DNA from: a virus
Strand: one strand, 5' to 3'
Virus record (IMG/VR): IMGVR_UViG_3300008266_001652
Span: 1-21,537 of that record
DNA length: 21,537 nucleotides
Below, in pieces: positions 15,625 through 20,837 of this stretch (position 1 is the stretch's first letter; every line of letters begins with the position of its first letter). The notes under the pieces were generated by a model. It ran no database searches. It was not told the DNA's origin and worked only from the letters and a program-made list of their open reading frames with translations. Made by a program: the position numbers and the translations under genes.

Positions 15625-16326
15625 TCAGAAATTTGTATACCCGTTTTCTAGATAAAAATAATAGTGTTGTTTAAATATATCATATAACTTATTAGCTATC
15701 TTAGTAATTTTAGGCGTTTTAGCATCAATAATTTCACGAATGTATATATACAGCGCTTTTTTATTAAATACATCTATATTTTCACGTTTACGAAATAATT
15801 CCAATATTGCATCCGCTATTTGAGCATCAGTTTCTTTAGGAAATAAAGTATAAATATTTGTAGTACAATGGATTACATATTCATCTATAAAATTAGATAA
15901 TTTATCATGTGATGATCCTTCATCTATGCGATATGAAAATTGTTCATTTGATTCAATTTCCTCAATAGGTGCTTTGTCTACTCGTTTTTTATAATTTTTA
16001 GTATTAGTAATAATTAAATAACGTTTAGCAATAGTACCGAAGTATGAAAATGCTTTTGCTCCTTTTTCTGGGTTAAATAGATGTATTTTGGAAAGTAAAA
16101 ATGTTATTACTTCATGTTGTAAATCCTGGATGTTGTCTACTTCAGTGTAATAGAATTTAAAAGTATGGATTATGTTTTCGGTTAATTTAAAGAAAGCATA
16201 GTGAATACGTTCACGGTATATCTTATCCTTCAACTCAAAATCTGTAGTATTGTTGTATTCTACTATAGCATCCTCAGTATGTTGTGTAAAGTACTGAGTG
16301 TTTTTCTTTTCTTTCACCTCGATCAT
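15625..16326 (-). CDS. gp55-like late-transcription sigma factor
   Basis: 233 aa. Residues ~45-115 show sigma region-2 features: an ENIIHTFKFYYTEVDNIQDL helix (core-binding-like), a Gln-His-Glu-Val segment, an LFNPEKGAKAFSYFGTIAKR block that reads like the -10-recognition region of T4 gp55-type sigmas (Asn-Pro-(x)-Lys-Gly-(x)-Lys-Ala-(F/Y)-(x)-Tyr), and then basic residues NYKKR. The C-terminal half is helical and ends with a Tyr/Phe-rich segment. gp55 replaces the host sigma for late, virion-gene transcription in T4, with help from gp33 and the sliding clamp. Its start overlaps the stop of the membrane-anchored 98-aa gene (ATGA), so translation is coupled. The tail genes it would control follow directly. 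Length exceeds T4 gp55 (185 aa). Confidence 0.82.
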   Translation of the reverse strand: MIEVKEKKNTQYFTQHTEDAIVEYNNTTDFELKDKIYRERIHYAFFKLTENIIHTFKFYYTEVDNIQDLQHEVITFLLSKIHLFNPEKGAKAFSYFGTIAKRYLIITNTKNYKKRVDKAPIEEIESNEQFSYRIDEGSSHDKLSNFIDEYVIHCTTNIYTLFPKETDAQIADAILELFRKRENIDVFNKKALYIYIREIIDAKTPKITKIANKLYDIFKQHYYFYLENGYTNF

Positions 16327-16619
16327 AAATTCTTAATTTTAAACACATTTAGTGTTTCTTGGAGTTGTTTTACTGATTGGAAGAAGAAGCCAATTTCGTC
16401 ATCTGATTCAAATGATCCTTTATGGTCTATTTCTTTTAATTTTTTATCTGATAATTCAACTATGTCTGATAATTTATTTAAGTAGACCTGGTATGAAACA
16501 AGAATCTCATTTTGGGATACCATCATGTCTTCTTGTTTTTCAGTTTTTTTAAGAAGATTAAAGGTCGTAAATCCTAAAATTACGACCAATACTCCTAATA
16601 TTATAGATAATGTTATCAT
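16323..16619 (-). CDS. Membrane-anchored small protein, 98 aa
   Basis: Residues 1-22 are one hydrophobic segment (ITLSIILGVLVVILGFTTF) followed by Lys-Lys, i.e. a single N-terminal transmembrane anchor with the rest cytoplasmic. The remainder is helical and ends in a segment with Gly-Ser-Phe-Glu-Ser-Asp-Asp-Glu-Ile-Gly-Phe-Phe and an LQETLNVF helix. A (R/K)GSFE(A/S)DDE(V/I)G motif after an N-terminal membrane helix occurs in proteins of cyanophages and other marine T4-like phages (recollection), function unknown. Both ends overlap neighbours through ATGA, tying it to the HD hydrolase and the sigma factor. Confidence 0.78.
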   Translation of the reverse strand: MITLSIILGVLVVILGFTTFNLLKKTEKQEDMMVSQNEILVSYQVYLNKLSDIVELSDKKLKEIDHKGSFESDDEIGFFFQSVKQLQETLNVFKIKNL

Positions 16620-17395
16620 AAATCATTTAGTAAATTCATTAAACCTTCACTTTGGACATTAGATAATGTTTTAGTTTTAATTGTAGGTTTAGTTGTTTTC
16701 TTTTCGGTAAGTGCAAAATTTTCTGGTTTGGTAGATTTGCCTGCTTTAAATTTAGGTAACCATTCACGTTCAAACTCAATACGAGATGCCATTAGATCAG
16801 CCTGGTGAATGATGAAAGGTAATGCTGTGCGAGGACGTTGTTCGGGTGTCCAAGCCATTAAGTATTTCTTATTACCATCATCATATAAACCATCGTGGGT
16901 TTGAATAGCAATCATCTCATTAAATGAATACGGAATACCGTTAGACTGGAGTAAAAATAACCCTCTATCAGGTACTGAGGCGAATGGTAATTTGTTGTTA
17001 AAGGTATAATCTTCACCTAATTTATCCTTACGCCATTGATCAGTTTGAGGGATGTATGACTCATGTTCTTCATCACCTATTTTACCTAAGTCATGATTTA
17101 GGGCTGCAAATACTAATTCTTCTTTAGTATATGTAGAAGCGTCTACCCCCATACTTACCCATACATCATTTAGTTTAAGAGCACAGTCTACTACTCGTAA
17201 TATGTGATCAACGTAGCCCCCTGGAAATGCATTGTGGTATTCTTTCTTGTATGACGCAGGCATCATCATAATACGCTCTGAATGCTTAGAATATAGATCA
17301 AGTAATTGTGAGCGACGTGGCTCACTAATAAATACTTTGATTGTTTCTTCTAAATCCATCCAATTATTCTGGATTTGTTCGGCTGTTAATTTCAT
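16616..17395 (-). CDS. HD-domain metal-dependent phosphohydrolase, 259 aa
   Basis: The start is taken at the ATG at 17395 (MKLTAEQ), because a start further upstream at 17446 would overlap the previous gene by 50 nt, whereas 17395 follows its stop by one base. With that numbering, His64 (Gly-Gly-Tyr-Val-Asp-His), the His101-Asp102 doublet (NHDLGKIG), His167 (QTHDG) and His197/Asp200 (HQADLMASRIEFE) give a complete HD metal site. HD enzymes cleave phosphoester bonds in nucleotides, cyclic nucleotides or RNA. The substrate cannot be read from sequence, though the GGY-DH arrangement before the HD is like the YhaM type. The C-terminal ~30 residues are Lys/Thr-rich and likely disordered. It is coupled (ATGA) to the 98-aa gene and the gp55-like gene. 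Confidence 0.85.
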   Translation of the reverse strand: MKLTAEQIQNNWMDLEETIKVFISEPRRSQLLDLYSKHSERIMMMPASYKKEYHNAFPGGYVDHILRVVDCALKLNDVWVSMGVDASTYTKEELVFAALNHDLGKIGDEEHESYIPQTDQWRKDKLGEDYTFNNKLPFASVPDRGLFLLQSNGIPYSFNEMIAIQTHDGLYDDGNKKYLMAWTPEQRPRTALPFIIHQADLMASRIEFEREWLPKFKAGKSTKPENFALTEKKTTKPTIKTKTLSNVQSEGLMNLLNDL

Positions 17396-17396
17396 A

Positions 17397-17579
17397 TTAA
17401 TTATACATTGTAGGTTCTGATTCAACAAATAAGCGGGTTTGCTCAATTATTTCCTTCAGTTTTTCAAGTCCCTCTACATATGTTTCTAAAGGTTGTTGTT
17501 GTTTAACTATGAATCCCAGTTGGTTAGCAATGCTATCTAGTTTATCTAGTTGGTGTAAAACGTTGTTTTTATTTTTCAT
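17397..17579 (-). CDS. Small helical protein, 60 aa
   Basis: 60 residues, charged and predicted entirely helical, with heptad-like spacing in LHQLDKLDSIANQLGFIVKQ and LEKLKEIIEQTRLF. No Cys, no membrane segment. Family not recognised. It is the first gene of the coupled set leading to the HD hydrolase, whose ATG follows its stop by one base. The leader is A/T-rich without Shine-Dalgarno and lacks the ATATTTAT motif of other units. About 117 nt of non-coding DNA lie upstream, in which I found no gene or strong hairpin. Confidence 0.72.
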   Translation of the reverse strand: MKNKNNVLHQLDKLDSIANQLGFIVKQQQPLETYVEGLEKLKEIIEQTRLFVESEPTMYN

Positions 17580-17696
17580 ATTATTAATTTTTAATGTTTT
17601 ATATCACGTGTTCCTACGTCTCACATCCCTTTTTCCCTTACTCTCAAAACCCGTAATCCCAATATAAGAGAGAATTAAATGGACGCCAAATTATCC

Positions 17697-18098
17697 TTAA
17701 AAGAAATTTAAGATTTTTTGAATTAATATACATTTTTCATATTCTTCGACCCCTTCAAAATATTTAAGACTTTTACTTAATGCCCTAAAAAATACAGGGT
17801 CAGAATATTCTTCTATACATTCGACATGAACTGGGTTTCCTAAATCTAATTTTTCTAGATGCTCAAATGCCCTATTATATACCATACTCTCTCCAGCCCT
17901 CTTTACGTCATCCGTATCTAAATTTTCATTAGAACTATTAAAAAACTGAATTAGTTGTTCACTGAATGTTTCATAATTATGGATTAATTTCTTAAACATA
18001 CCCATATAAACTATAGGGTGCTCGGATAAATCAATATAAGCAGCAATTTCCCCTTTATCTTCAGGATCAAACAATTCAAATATCTTCTTTATATCCAT
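17697..18098 (-). CDS. Unknown acidic protein, 133 aa
   Basis: 133 residues, acidic, helical, soluble; opening MDIKKIFELFDPEDKGEIAA and ending in a Cys-Ile-Leu-Ile-Gln-Lys-Ile-Leu-Asn-Phe-Phe segment. Three Cys, no signal peptide and no recognisable motif. It has a private promoter-like ATATTTAT ending 4 nt before the ATG, directly after the strong terminator that ends the tRNA unit, so it is an independently expressed gene. A small hairpin (CTTAAA, loop TTTCT, TTTAAG) covers its last codons, but no T-run follows it. It may be an accessory gene. Confidence 0.68.
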   Translation of the reverse strand: MDIKKIFELFDPEDKGEIAAYIDLSEHPIVYMGMFKKLIHNYETFSEQLIQFFNSSNENLDTDDVKRAGESMVYNRAFEHLEKLDLGNPVHVECIEEYSDPVFFRALSKSLKYFEGVEEYEKCILIQKILNFF

Positions 18099-18102
18099 AT
18101 AT

Positions 18103-18110
18103 ATAAATAT
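18103..18110 (-). promoter_or_regulatory. ATATTTAT promoter-like motif before the 133-aa gene at 18098
   Basis: Minus strand reads TATATATTTATATAT then ATG; the motif ends 4 nt before the start codon and lies 1 nt downstream of the terminator of the tRNA unit. Confidence 0.45.
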
Positions 18111-18111
18111 A

Positions 18112-18142
18112 TAAGAAAAAGAAAAAACGGCACTTAGCCGTT
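18112..18142 (-). terminator. Rho-independent terminator of the tRNA unit
   Basis: On the minus strand, AACGGC - loop TAAGT - GCCGTT forms a perfect 6-bp stem, followed by a T-rich tract (TTTT, then C and more T). It lies directly after the 47-aa gene and before the promoter of the 133-aa gene. Confidence 0.85.
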
Positions 18143-18145
18143 AAT

Positions 18146-18289
18146 TTATCCTTTTAATAATCGTTTAATATTTTGTATTTTTAACCTATCCATTTCTTCC
18201 TCTAAATGCTCTAATCGTTTATTCAGAGTGTAAAGATAAGTAATTGACAAAAATGTTTCAATTAATAAAACAACTGTTAATATCATCAT
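18146..18289 (-). CDS. Membrane/coiled-coil microprotein, 47 aa
   Basis: A 47-codon frame opening ATG-ATG. Residues 2-19 are hydrophobic (ILTVVLLIETFLSITYLY), and residues 22-47 are a charged amphipathic helix (NKRLEHLEEEMDRLKIQNIK) ending in Leu-Leu-Lys-Gly. It is therefore a likely single-pass inner-membrane protein with a cytoplasmic coiled coil. It lies between the tRNA cluster and the terminator, which starts 4 nt after its stop, so it is the last product of the same transcript. The layout resembles small phage accessory membrane proteins (spanin- or exclusion-like), but no family is recognised. The next in-frame ATG is one codon downstream. Confidence 0.6.
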   Translation of the reverse strand: MMILTVVLLIETFLSITYLYTLNKRLEHLEEEMDRLKIQNIKRLLKG

Positions 18290-18304
18290 AATAATAAAAT
18301 TTAG

Positions 18305-18378
18305 TGCGCCCTCCTGGGATCGAACCAGGTACCTACTGATTATGAGTCAGTTGCTCTAACCTAATGAGCTAAGGGCGC
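18305..18378 (-). tRNA. tRNA with CAU anticodon (elongator Met or Ile2)
   Basis: A complete class I cloverleaf of 74 nt: acceptor stem GCGCCCT/AGGGCGC with discriminator A, D arm GCTC...GAGC, anticodon arm ACTGA-CTCATAA-TCAGT with anticodon CAU, variable AGGTA, T arm CCTGG-TTCGATC-CCAGG. No encoded CCA. The fully paired acceptor stem excludes an initiator. CAU is shared by elongator Met and the Ile tRNA whose C34 is modified to lysidine for AUA codons; the ACTGACTCATAATCAGT arm resembles either, so the amino acid is left open. AUA is a frequent codon in AT-rich phages, which favours Ile2 by inference. Confidence 0.95.
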
Positions 18379-18384
18379 GGTTTG

Positions 18385-18482
18385 TGCTCAAGGTAGGACT
18401 TGCACCTACACGCTTTTTCAAGCTAGAAAATCTAGCGTCTACTATCGGGTTCCCATGGAAACTTCGCTTTCGCCACTTGAGC
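18385..18482 (-). ncRNA. tRNA-like RNA with an abnormal central region (Leu-like features)
   Basis: The ends are tRNA: acceptor GCTCAAG/CTTGAGC (7 bp, discriminator A) and T arm GTAGG-TGCAAGT-CCTAC, with G instead of T at position 55. The 66 nt between them do not fold as a normal cloverleaf. It starts TGGCGAAA and contains GTAGACGC, both typical of tRNA-Leu, but ~25 extra bases including a GTTTC/GGAAC hairpin lie between them. The place of the anticodon arm holds CTAGA-TTT-TCTAG, i.e. a 3-nt loop with no room for an anticodon, followed by GCTT-GAAA-AAGC as in a class II variable arm. It may be a degenerate tRNA-Leu, a tRNA with an unusual fold, or a tRNA-mimic RNA. It is flanked by true tRNAs 6 and 4 nt away. 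Confidence 0.6.
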
Positions 18483-18486
18483 ATTG

Positions 18487-18561
18487 TTGCGGGAGCAGGA
18501 CTCGAACCTGCGTCGTTTGGCTTATGAGACCAAGCTGGAACCATCTCCAGTCCACCCCACC
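18487..18561 (-). tRNA. tRNA-Met (CAU), initiator-like
   Basis: 75 nt. Acceptor GGTGGGG pairs with TCCCGCA, leaving G1 opposite A72 unpaired, the hallmark of bacterial initiator tRNA; positions 8-11 read TGGA as in tRNA-fMet. Anticodon arm TTGGT-CTCATAA-GCCAA, T arm GCAGG-TTCGAGT-CCTGC, discriminator A. The anticodon stem lacks the full three G-C pairs of classic initiators, having two G-C pairs and a T-G, and the D arm is slightly irregular (CTGG/CCAG pairs two bases late). The initiator call is therefore tentative, but tRNA identity is firm. Confidence 0.85.
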
Positions 18562-18568
18562 TTATATT

Positions 18569-18745
18569 TTAAATTAAGGAAATAATAAACATAATTACTC
18601 CGTATAATACTACTGATTTAAATAGGTGATCACCTACTTCAATAACCTCAGTAACGATATCCGTGTTTCCTTTGTTCTTAGCAATTTTAACGATTCGTGT
18701 CAAAACTACAAACAAAACCAAAACTAAAATTGTAATTGTGCTCAT
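18569..18745 (-). CDS. Two-segment membrane microprotein, 58 aa
   Basis: 58 codons from the ATG at 18745 to a TAA just before the tRNAs. Residues 3-16 are hydrophobic (TITILVLVLFVVL), followed by a basic turn (Arg-Ile-Val-Lys-Ile-Ala-Lys-Asn-Lys), an acidic middle, and a second hydrophobic segment at 45-58 (SVVLYGVIMFIISLI). It is thus a probable inner-membrane hairpin protein. It is preceded by GTCGTATATTTAT and, right before the ATG, by AATAAAGG, the same pair of elements that precedes the plus-strand secreted protein at 12329. It is the first gene of the tRNA transcription unit. No family is recognised. Confidence 0.68.
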   Translation of the reverse strand: MSTITILVLVLFVVLTRIVKIAKNKGNTDIVTEVIEVGDHLFKSVVLYGVIMFIISLI

Positions 18746-18783
18746 AACCTTTATTGTTTTTAATTATGACATAAATATACGAC
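18742..18783 (-). promoter_or_regulatory. Promoter and leader of the tRNA unit
   Basis: GTCGTATATTTAT at 18771-18783 contains TATATTTA, close to the Bacteroidota -7 element TAnnTTTG. The leader ends in AATAAAGGTTATGA at 18742-18755, covering the start codon. Both blocks recur exactly at 12299-12332 on the plus strand. No convincing upstream TTG at the expected distance was found. Confidence 0.6.
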
Positions 18784-18802
18784 CAAAATCTTGCGGGGGC
18801 AC

Positions 18803-18818
18803 GTCTCTTCCAAGAGAC
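18803..18818 (-). terminator. Hairpin after the GNAT-like gene, possible terminator
   Basis: GTCTCTT-CC-AAGAGAC is a perfect inverted repeat 14 nt beyond the stop of the 306-aa gene. In the gene's direction it is not followed by a T-run (GTGCCCCCG follows), whereas on the plus strand TTTT does follow. It may act as a weak or bidirectional terminator or protect the 3' end. Confidence 0.4.
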
Positions 18819-18831
18819 TTTTAAGAAAAGT

Positions 18832-19752
18832 TTAAATTAATTCCATTTCCACATCATCGTCTGTTTCACGTACAATCACCATAGCATCCTGTAGGGCCAC
18901 TACTATAGTTGAGTATTGATCATCTCCTGATGTTCCTAGTACCTGGTATAAATTTGCTTGATCTATTATCTCACCTATAGATGCAGATTCGTCTACTATA
19001 TCTTGAAATTGGTTAACTTTTATTTTCATTGAAGGCTCAAACACACCATAATCACCATCACTCAATGATAAACCCGCAAGTTTTCGTTTAATATCCAATA
19101 GTACTTGTGGTGGATCAACAGATACAATAAGGTGATCTAAACCAACATCTTTTAAAACATCGCGATTACTTACATCATCCGCAGACATGGGCACTATTAT
19201 GCCACCTACTTGAGCGCCGAAAAAATTACCGGATTTCGCGCCTAAAGGCGCTAATTTCTTAACCCATATGGCTAAACTACCCTCATATAATATGCTATCT
19301 GAAAATACATTCCCGTACTTATTTAAAAGCATAGTATACATTTTATACCCAAACCCCTTATCTCTCCATGGCTCAGTAACATATGCTAAATATATCTCAG
19401 CCCCCGTAATTTTAAAAGGTCTCCCACTTTTATTACTCACAGAAATAAGATTAACATCCATAGTACCTATAACATAACTCTCCAAATTTGTACCCTCAGA
19501 ATTAGCTAAGTACAATGTACCAGTATATTCAGCAGGCATTATAAATTGATACTGACCTTCCTCAGATAAAATTTTCTTTCTAAGTATAGTAGGATCAAAA
19601 TTATCAACATATACATCAATATCATCCGGGTCTAGATTAAAATCCTCTAGAAACGTATAATAGGTCTTCATATCATCTACATATAAATCACCAGAACGAA
19701 GTTCTAATTCATCTAGATTTAATTCTTTAAGTAACTCGGTTAGTTTAATCAT
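18832..19752 (-). CDS. GNAT-like acetyltransferase-fold protein, 306 aa
   Basis: Residues ~120-175 carry a GNAT-like core: an AEIYLAYVTEPWRDKGFGYK segment, where the beta4 strand is followed by Arg-Asp-Lys-Gly-Phe-Gly as a variant of the acetyl-CoA loop Arg/Gln-x-x-Gly-x-Gly/Ala, then MYTMLLNKYG and LAIWVKKLAPLG. The N-terminus (MIKLTELLKELNL) is a short amphipathic Leu/Lys/Glu helix. The C-terminal ~120 residues are unrecognised and acidic. Its own ATATTTAT motif ends 4 nt before the ATG, right after a terminator, so it is a single-gene unit. The acetyl acceptor is unknown, and catalytic activity is not certain because the CoA loop is a variant. Confidence 0.65.
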   Translation of the reverse strand: MIKLTELLKELNLDELELRSGDLYVDDMKTYYTFLEDFNLDPDDIDVYVDNFDPTILRKKILSEEGQYQFIMPAEYTGTLYLANSEGTNLESYVIGTMDVNLISVSNKSGRPFKITGAEIYLAYVTEPWRDKGFGYKMYTMLLNKYGNVFSDSILYEGSLAIWVKKLAPLGAKSGNFFGAQVGGIIVPMSADDVSNRDVLKDVGLDHLIVSVDPPQVLLDIKRKLAGLSLSDGDYGVFEPSMKIKVNQFQDIVDESASIGEIIDQANLYQVLGTSGDDQYSTIVVALQDAMVIVRETDDDVEMELI

Positions 19753-19756
19753 GGTA

Positions 19757-19764
19757 ATAAATAT
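19757..19764 (-). promoter_or_regulatory. ATATTTAT promoter-like motif before the GNAT-like gene
   Basis: Minus strand reads GATATTTATTACC then ATG, so the motif ends 4 nt before the start codon. It lies 9 nt past the terminator of the preceding gene. A start site at the usual distance would give a leaderless transcript. Confidence 0.45.
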
Positions 19765-19773
19765 CTAAGGACT

Positions 19774-19798
19774 AAGAAAGGACCCGCATATGGGGCCC
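19774..19798 (-). terminator. Rho-independent terminator after the T5orf172 gene
   Basis: On the minus strand GGGCCC - loop CATATGC - GGGTCC forms a 6-bp GC-rich stem with one G-T pair, followed by TTTCTT. It is 26 nt past the stop of the 205-aa gene. Confidence 0.75.
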
Positions 19799-19824
19799 AT
19801 TCCTCGCACTTTAATACGTATATA

Positions 19825-20442
19825 CTAATATACTATCGGATCACCAACTTGGTGTAAAGCACCAATCTCCCGTAGTTTATCAAAAGCGGTTAGTGATGAT
19901 AATTTAAAGAATTCACGTTCGTGTCCTTGGTCAGAATCAACTCTTTGAGCAGCATATATTTTATGCATTTGTTGCTCAATTTTATAAGCCGAACCTTTAG
20001 TAACCGGTAACGCAAATTTAGGTACCCACTCGGTTAACACACCCGCACCGTTAACATACTTAGCACGTGTAGAAGGATCGCGTTCGGTCATACCAATTTT
20101 AACCAAATCCGGATAACCCGGGTTAGTAAGAATATAGATATATTCTATGTTATCTTTGGTACGAGATTGGATATCAGTGTTTTGTACACCAAACAAATAA
20201 ATCCATTCTTTGGTATCATCATCTATTTCAATTGGTACTTCAATTGAGTATAATGTATGAAAATAATTAAAGATGCGATCTACTTGCACATTGCGTGCTT
20301 TAGATTTTAATGCGAGATAGTTGGAGTACCACTCGCCTGCTAGCGGGTGGAAACCAGCATTGTCTAGCGTACTAGCGATGATAATCTCACCGGATTCCGC
20401 TAAAGACAACGCCTTATCTAACGTAATTTTAGTGCGATACAT
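19825..20442 (-). CDS. T5orf172-type GIY-YIG nuclease-domain protein, 205 aa
   Basis: Residues ~100-185 match the T5orf172 (GIY-YIG superfamily) domain: a YIYILTNPGYPDLVKIGMTE start (the GIY...YIG equivalent being Tyr-Ile-Tyr...Val-Lys-Ile-Gly), Arg-Asp-Pro-Ser-Thr-Arg-Ala then a Gly-Ala-Gly turn, an EQQMHKIYAAQR helix carrying the candidate catalytic Glu/His, and a GHEREFFKLS ending. The first ~95 residues are a separate domain (a Leu/Ala-rich helix, then a His-Pro-Leu-Ala-Gly-Glu-Trp-Tyr segment) that I do not recognise. Such proteins occur in phages as free-standing nucleases or nuclease-like accessory proteins. Its start lies inside the last codons of the 54-aa gene (14-nt overlap), indicating coupled translation. 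A terminator follows. Confidence 0.8.
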   Translation of the reverse strand: MYRTKITLDKALSLAESGEIIIASTLDNAGFHPLAGEWYSNYLALKSKARNVQVDRIFNYFHTLYSIEVPIEIDDDTKEWIYLFGVQNTDIQSRTKDNIEYIYILTNPGYPDLVKIGMTERDPSTRAKYVNGAGVLTEWVPKFALPVTKGSAYKIEQQMHKIYAAQRVDSDQGHEREFFKLSSLTAFDKLREIGALHQVGDPIVY

Positions 20443-20593
20443 ACTCGCTAATAGCGTAAATAGTACCTAAAACAGACCATCCGATAAAAAACCAAGATAG
20501 TTTATACCAAAATGATTTTGGTTCGTCTTTCCATACTCTAGCGTTAACCGCATGTGTTACTACCATAGCAACCCAAAAAATAATTGATCCCAT
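20429..20593 (-). CDS. Membrane microprotein, 54 aa, two hydrophobic segments
   Basis: 54 codons beginning ATG at 20593, 4 nt after the stop of the gene before it, and ending inside the 205-aa gene. Residues 3-14 (SIIFWVAMVVTH) and 33-50 (SWFFIGWSVLGTIYAISE) are hydrophobic. Between them lies a charged loop (Asn-Ala-Arg-Val-Trp-Lys-Asp-Glu-Pro-Lys), giving a probable helical hairpin in the inner membrane; it is Trp-rich (four Trp). The tight fit between two genes, with a 14-nt overlap downstream, supports it being real. No family is recognised. Confidence 0.68.
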   Translation of the reverse strand: MGSIIFWVAMVVTHAVNARVWKDEPKSFWYKLSWFFIGWSVLGTIYAISEYVSH

Positions 20594-20597
20594 ATAT

Positions 20598-20837
20598 TTA
20601 TTCTATTGTTAAGTTATCTTCTTGTAACATTTCTCTAATAACATCTCTTAGGCGATAGCAGACATCCATTTCCTCTTCAGTTGCTTCACCATTACCTTGT
20701 AATGCGGCTCCATGTTTGTGGACGCTACGTAGTTTTTGGTCTAGTTCCCAAATAAGTTGTTTATACTTGTGTCCGTCTATTGCTACACGAGCATCATTTA
20801 TTTCGTCTTCTCCAAATTCAATTATTATCTTCGCCAT
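20598..20837 (-). CDS. Small conserved-looking phage protein, 79 aa
   Basis: The start is placed at the ATG at 20837 (MAKIIIEFGE). A longer reading from 20897 adds residues that overlap the upstream gene by 80 nt and look like a frame shadow. The protein has an opening strand IIIEFGEDE, a basic DGHKYKQLIWELDQKLRSVHK helix and an acidic C-terminal helix (Glu-Ala-Thr-Glu-Glu-Glu-Met-Asp...Glu-Asp-Asn). The Gly-(x)-Lys-Tyr-(x)-(x)-(x)-(x)-Trp-(x)-Leu-Asp-Gln pattern recurs in small proteins of many phages (recollection), of unknown function. It overlaps the end of the 133-aa gene by 20 nt. Confidence 0.75.
   Translation of the reverse strand: MAKIIIEFGEDEINDARVAIDGHKYKQLIWELDQKLRSVHKHGAALQGNGEATEEEMDVCYRLRDVIREMLQEDNLTIE

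Noticed and set aside
17395-17446. Upstream start for the HD hydrolase adding 17 residues
   Set aside because: It would overlap the 60-aa gene by 50 nt, whereas the internal ATG abuts that gene's stop as for other pairs here.
18385-18482. tRNA-Phe(GAA) reading, with ACGCT/AGCGT as anticodon stem around TTGAAAA and a 12-nt intron
   Set aside because: It leaves no variable loop before the T arm, and 12 nt is far too short for a self-splicing intron.
18356-18544. 62-codon open frame on the minus strand
   Set aside because: It runs straight through the tRNA cluster; its sequence is tRNA stems read as protein.
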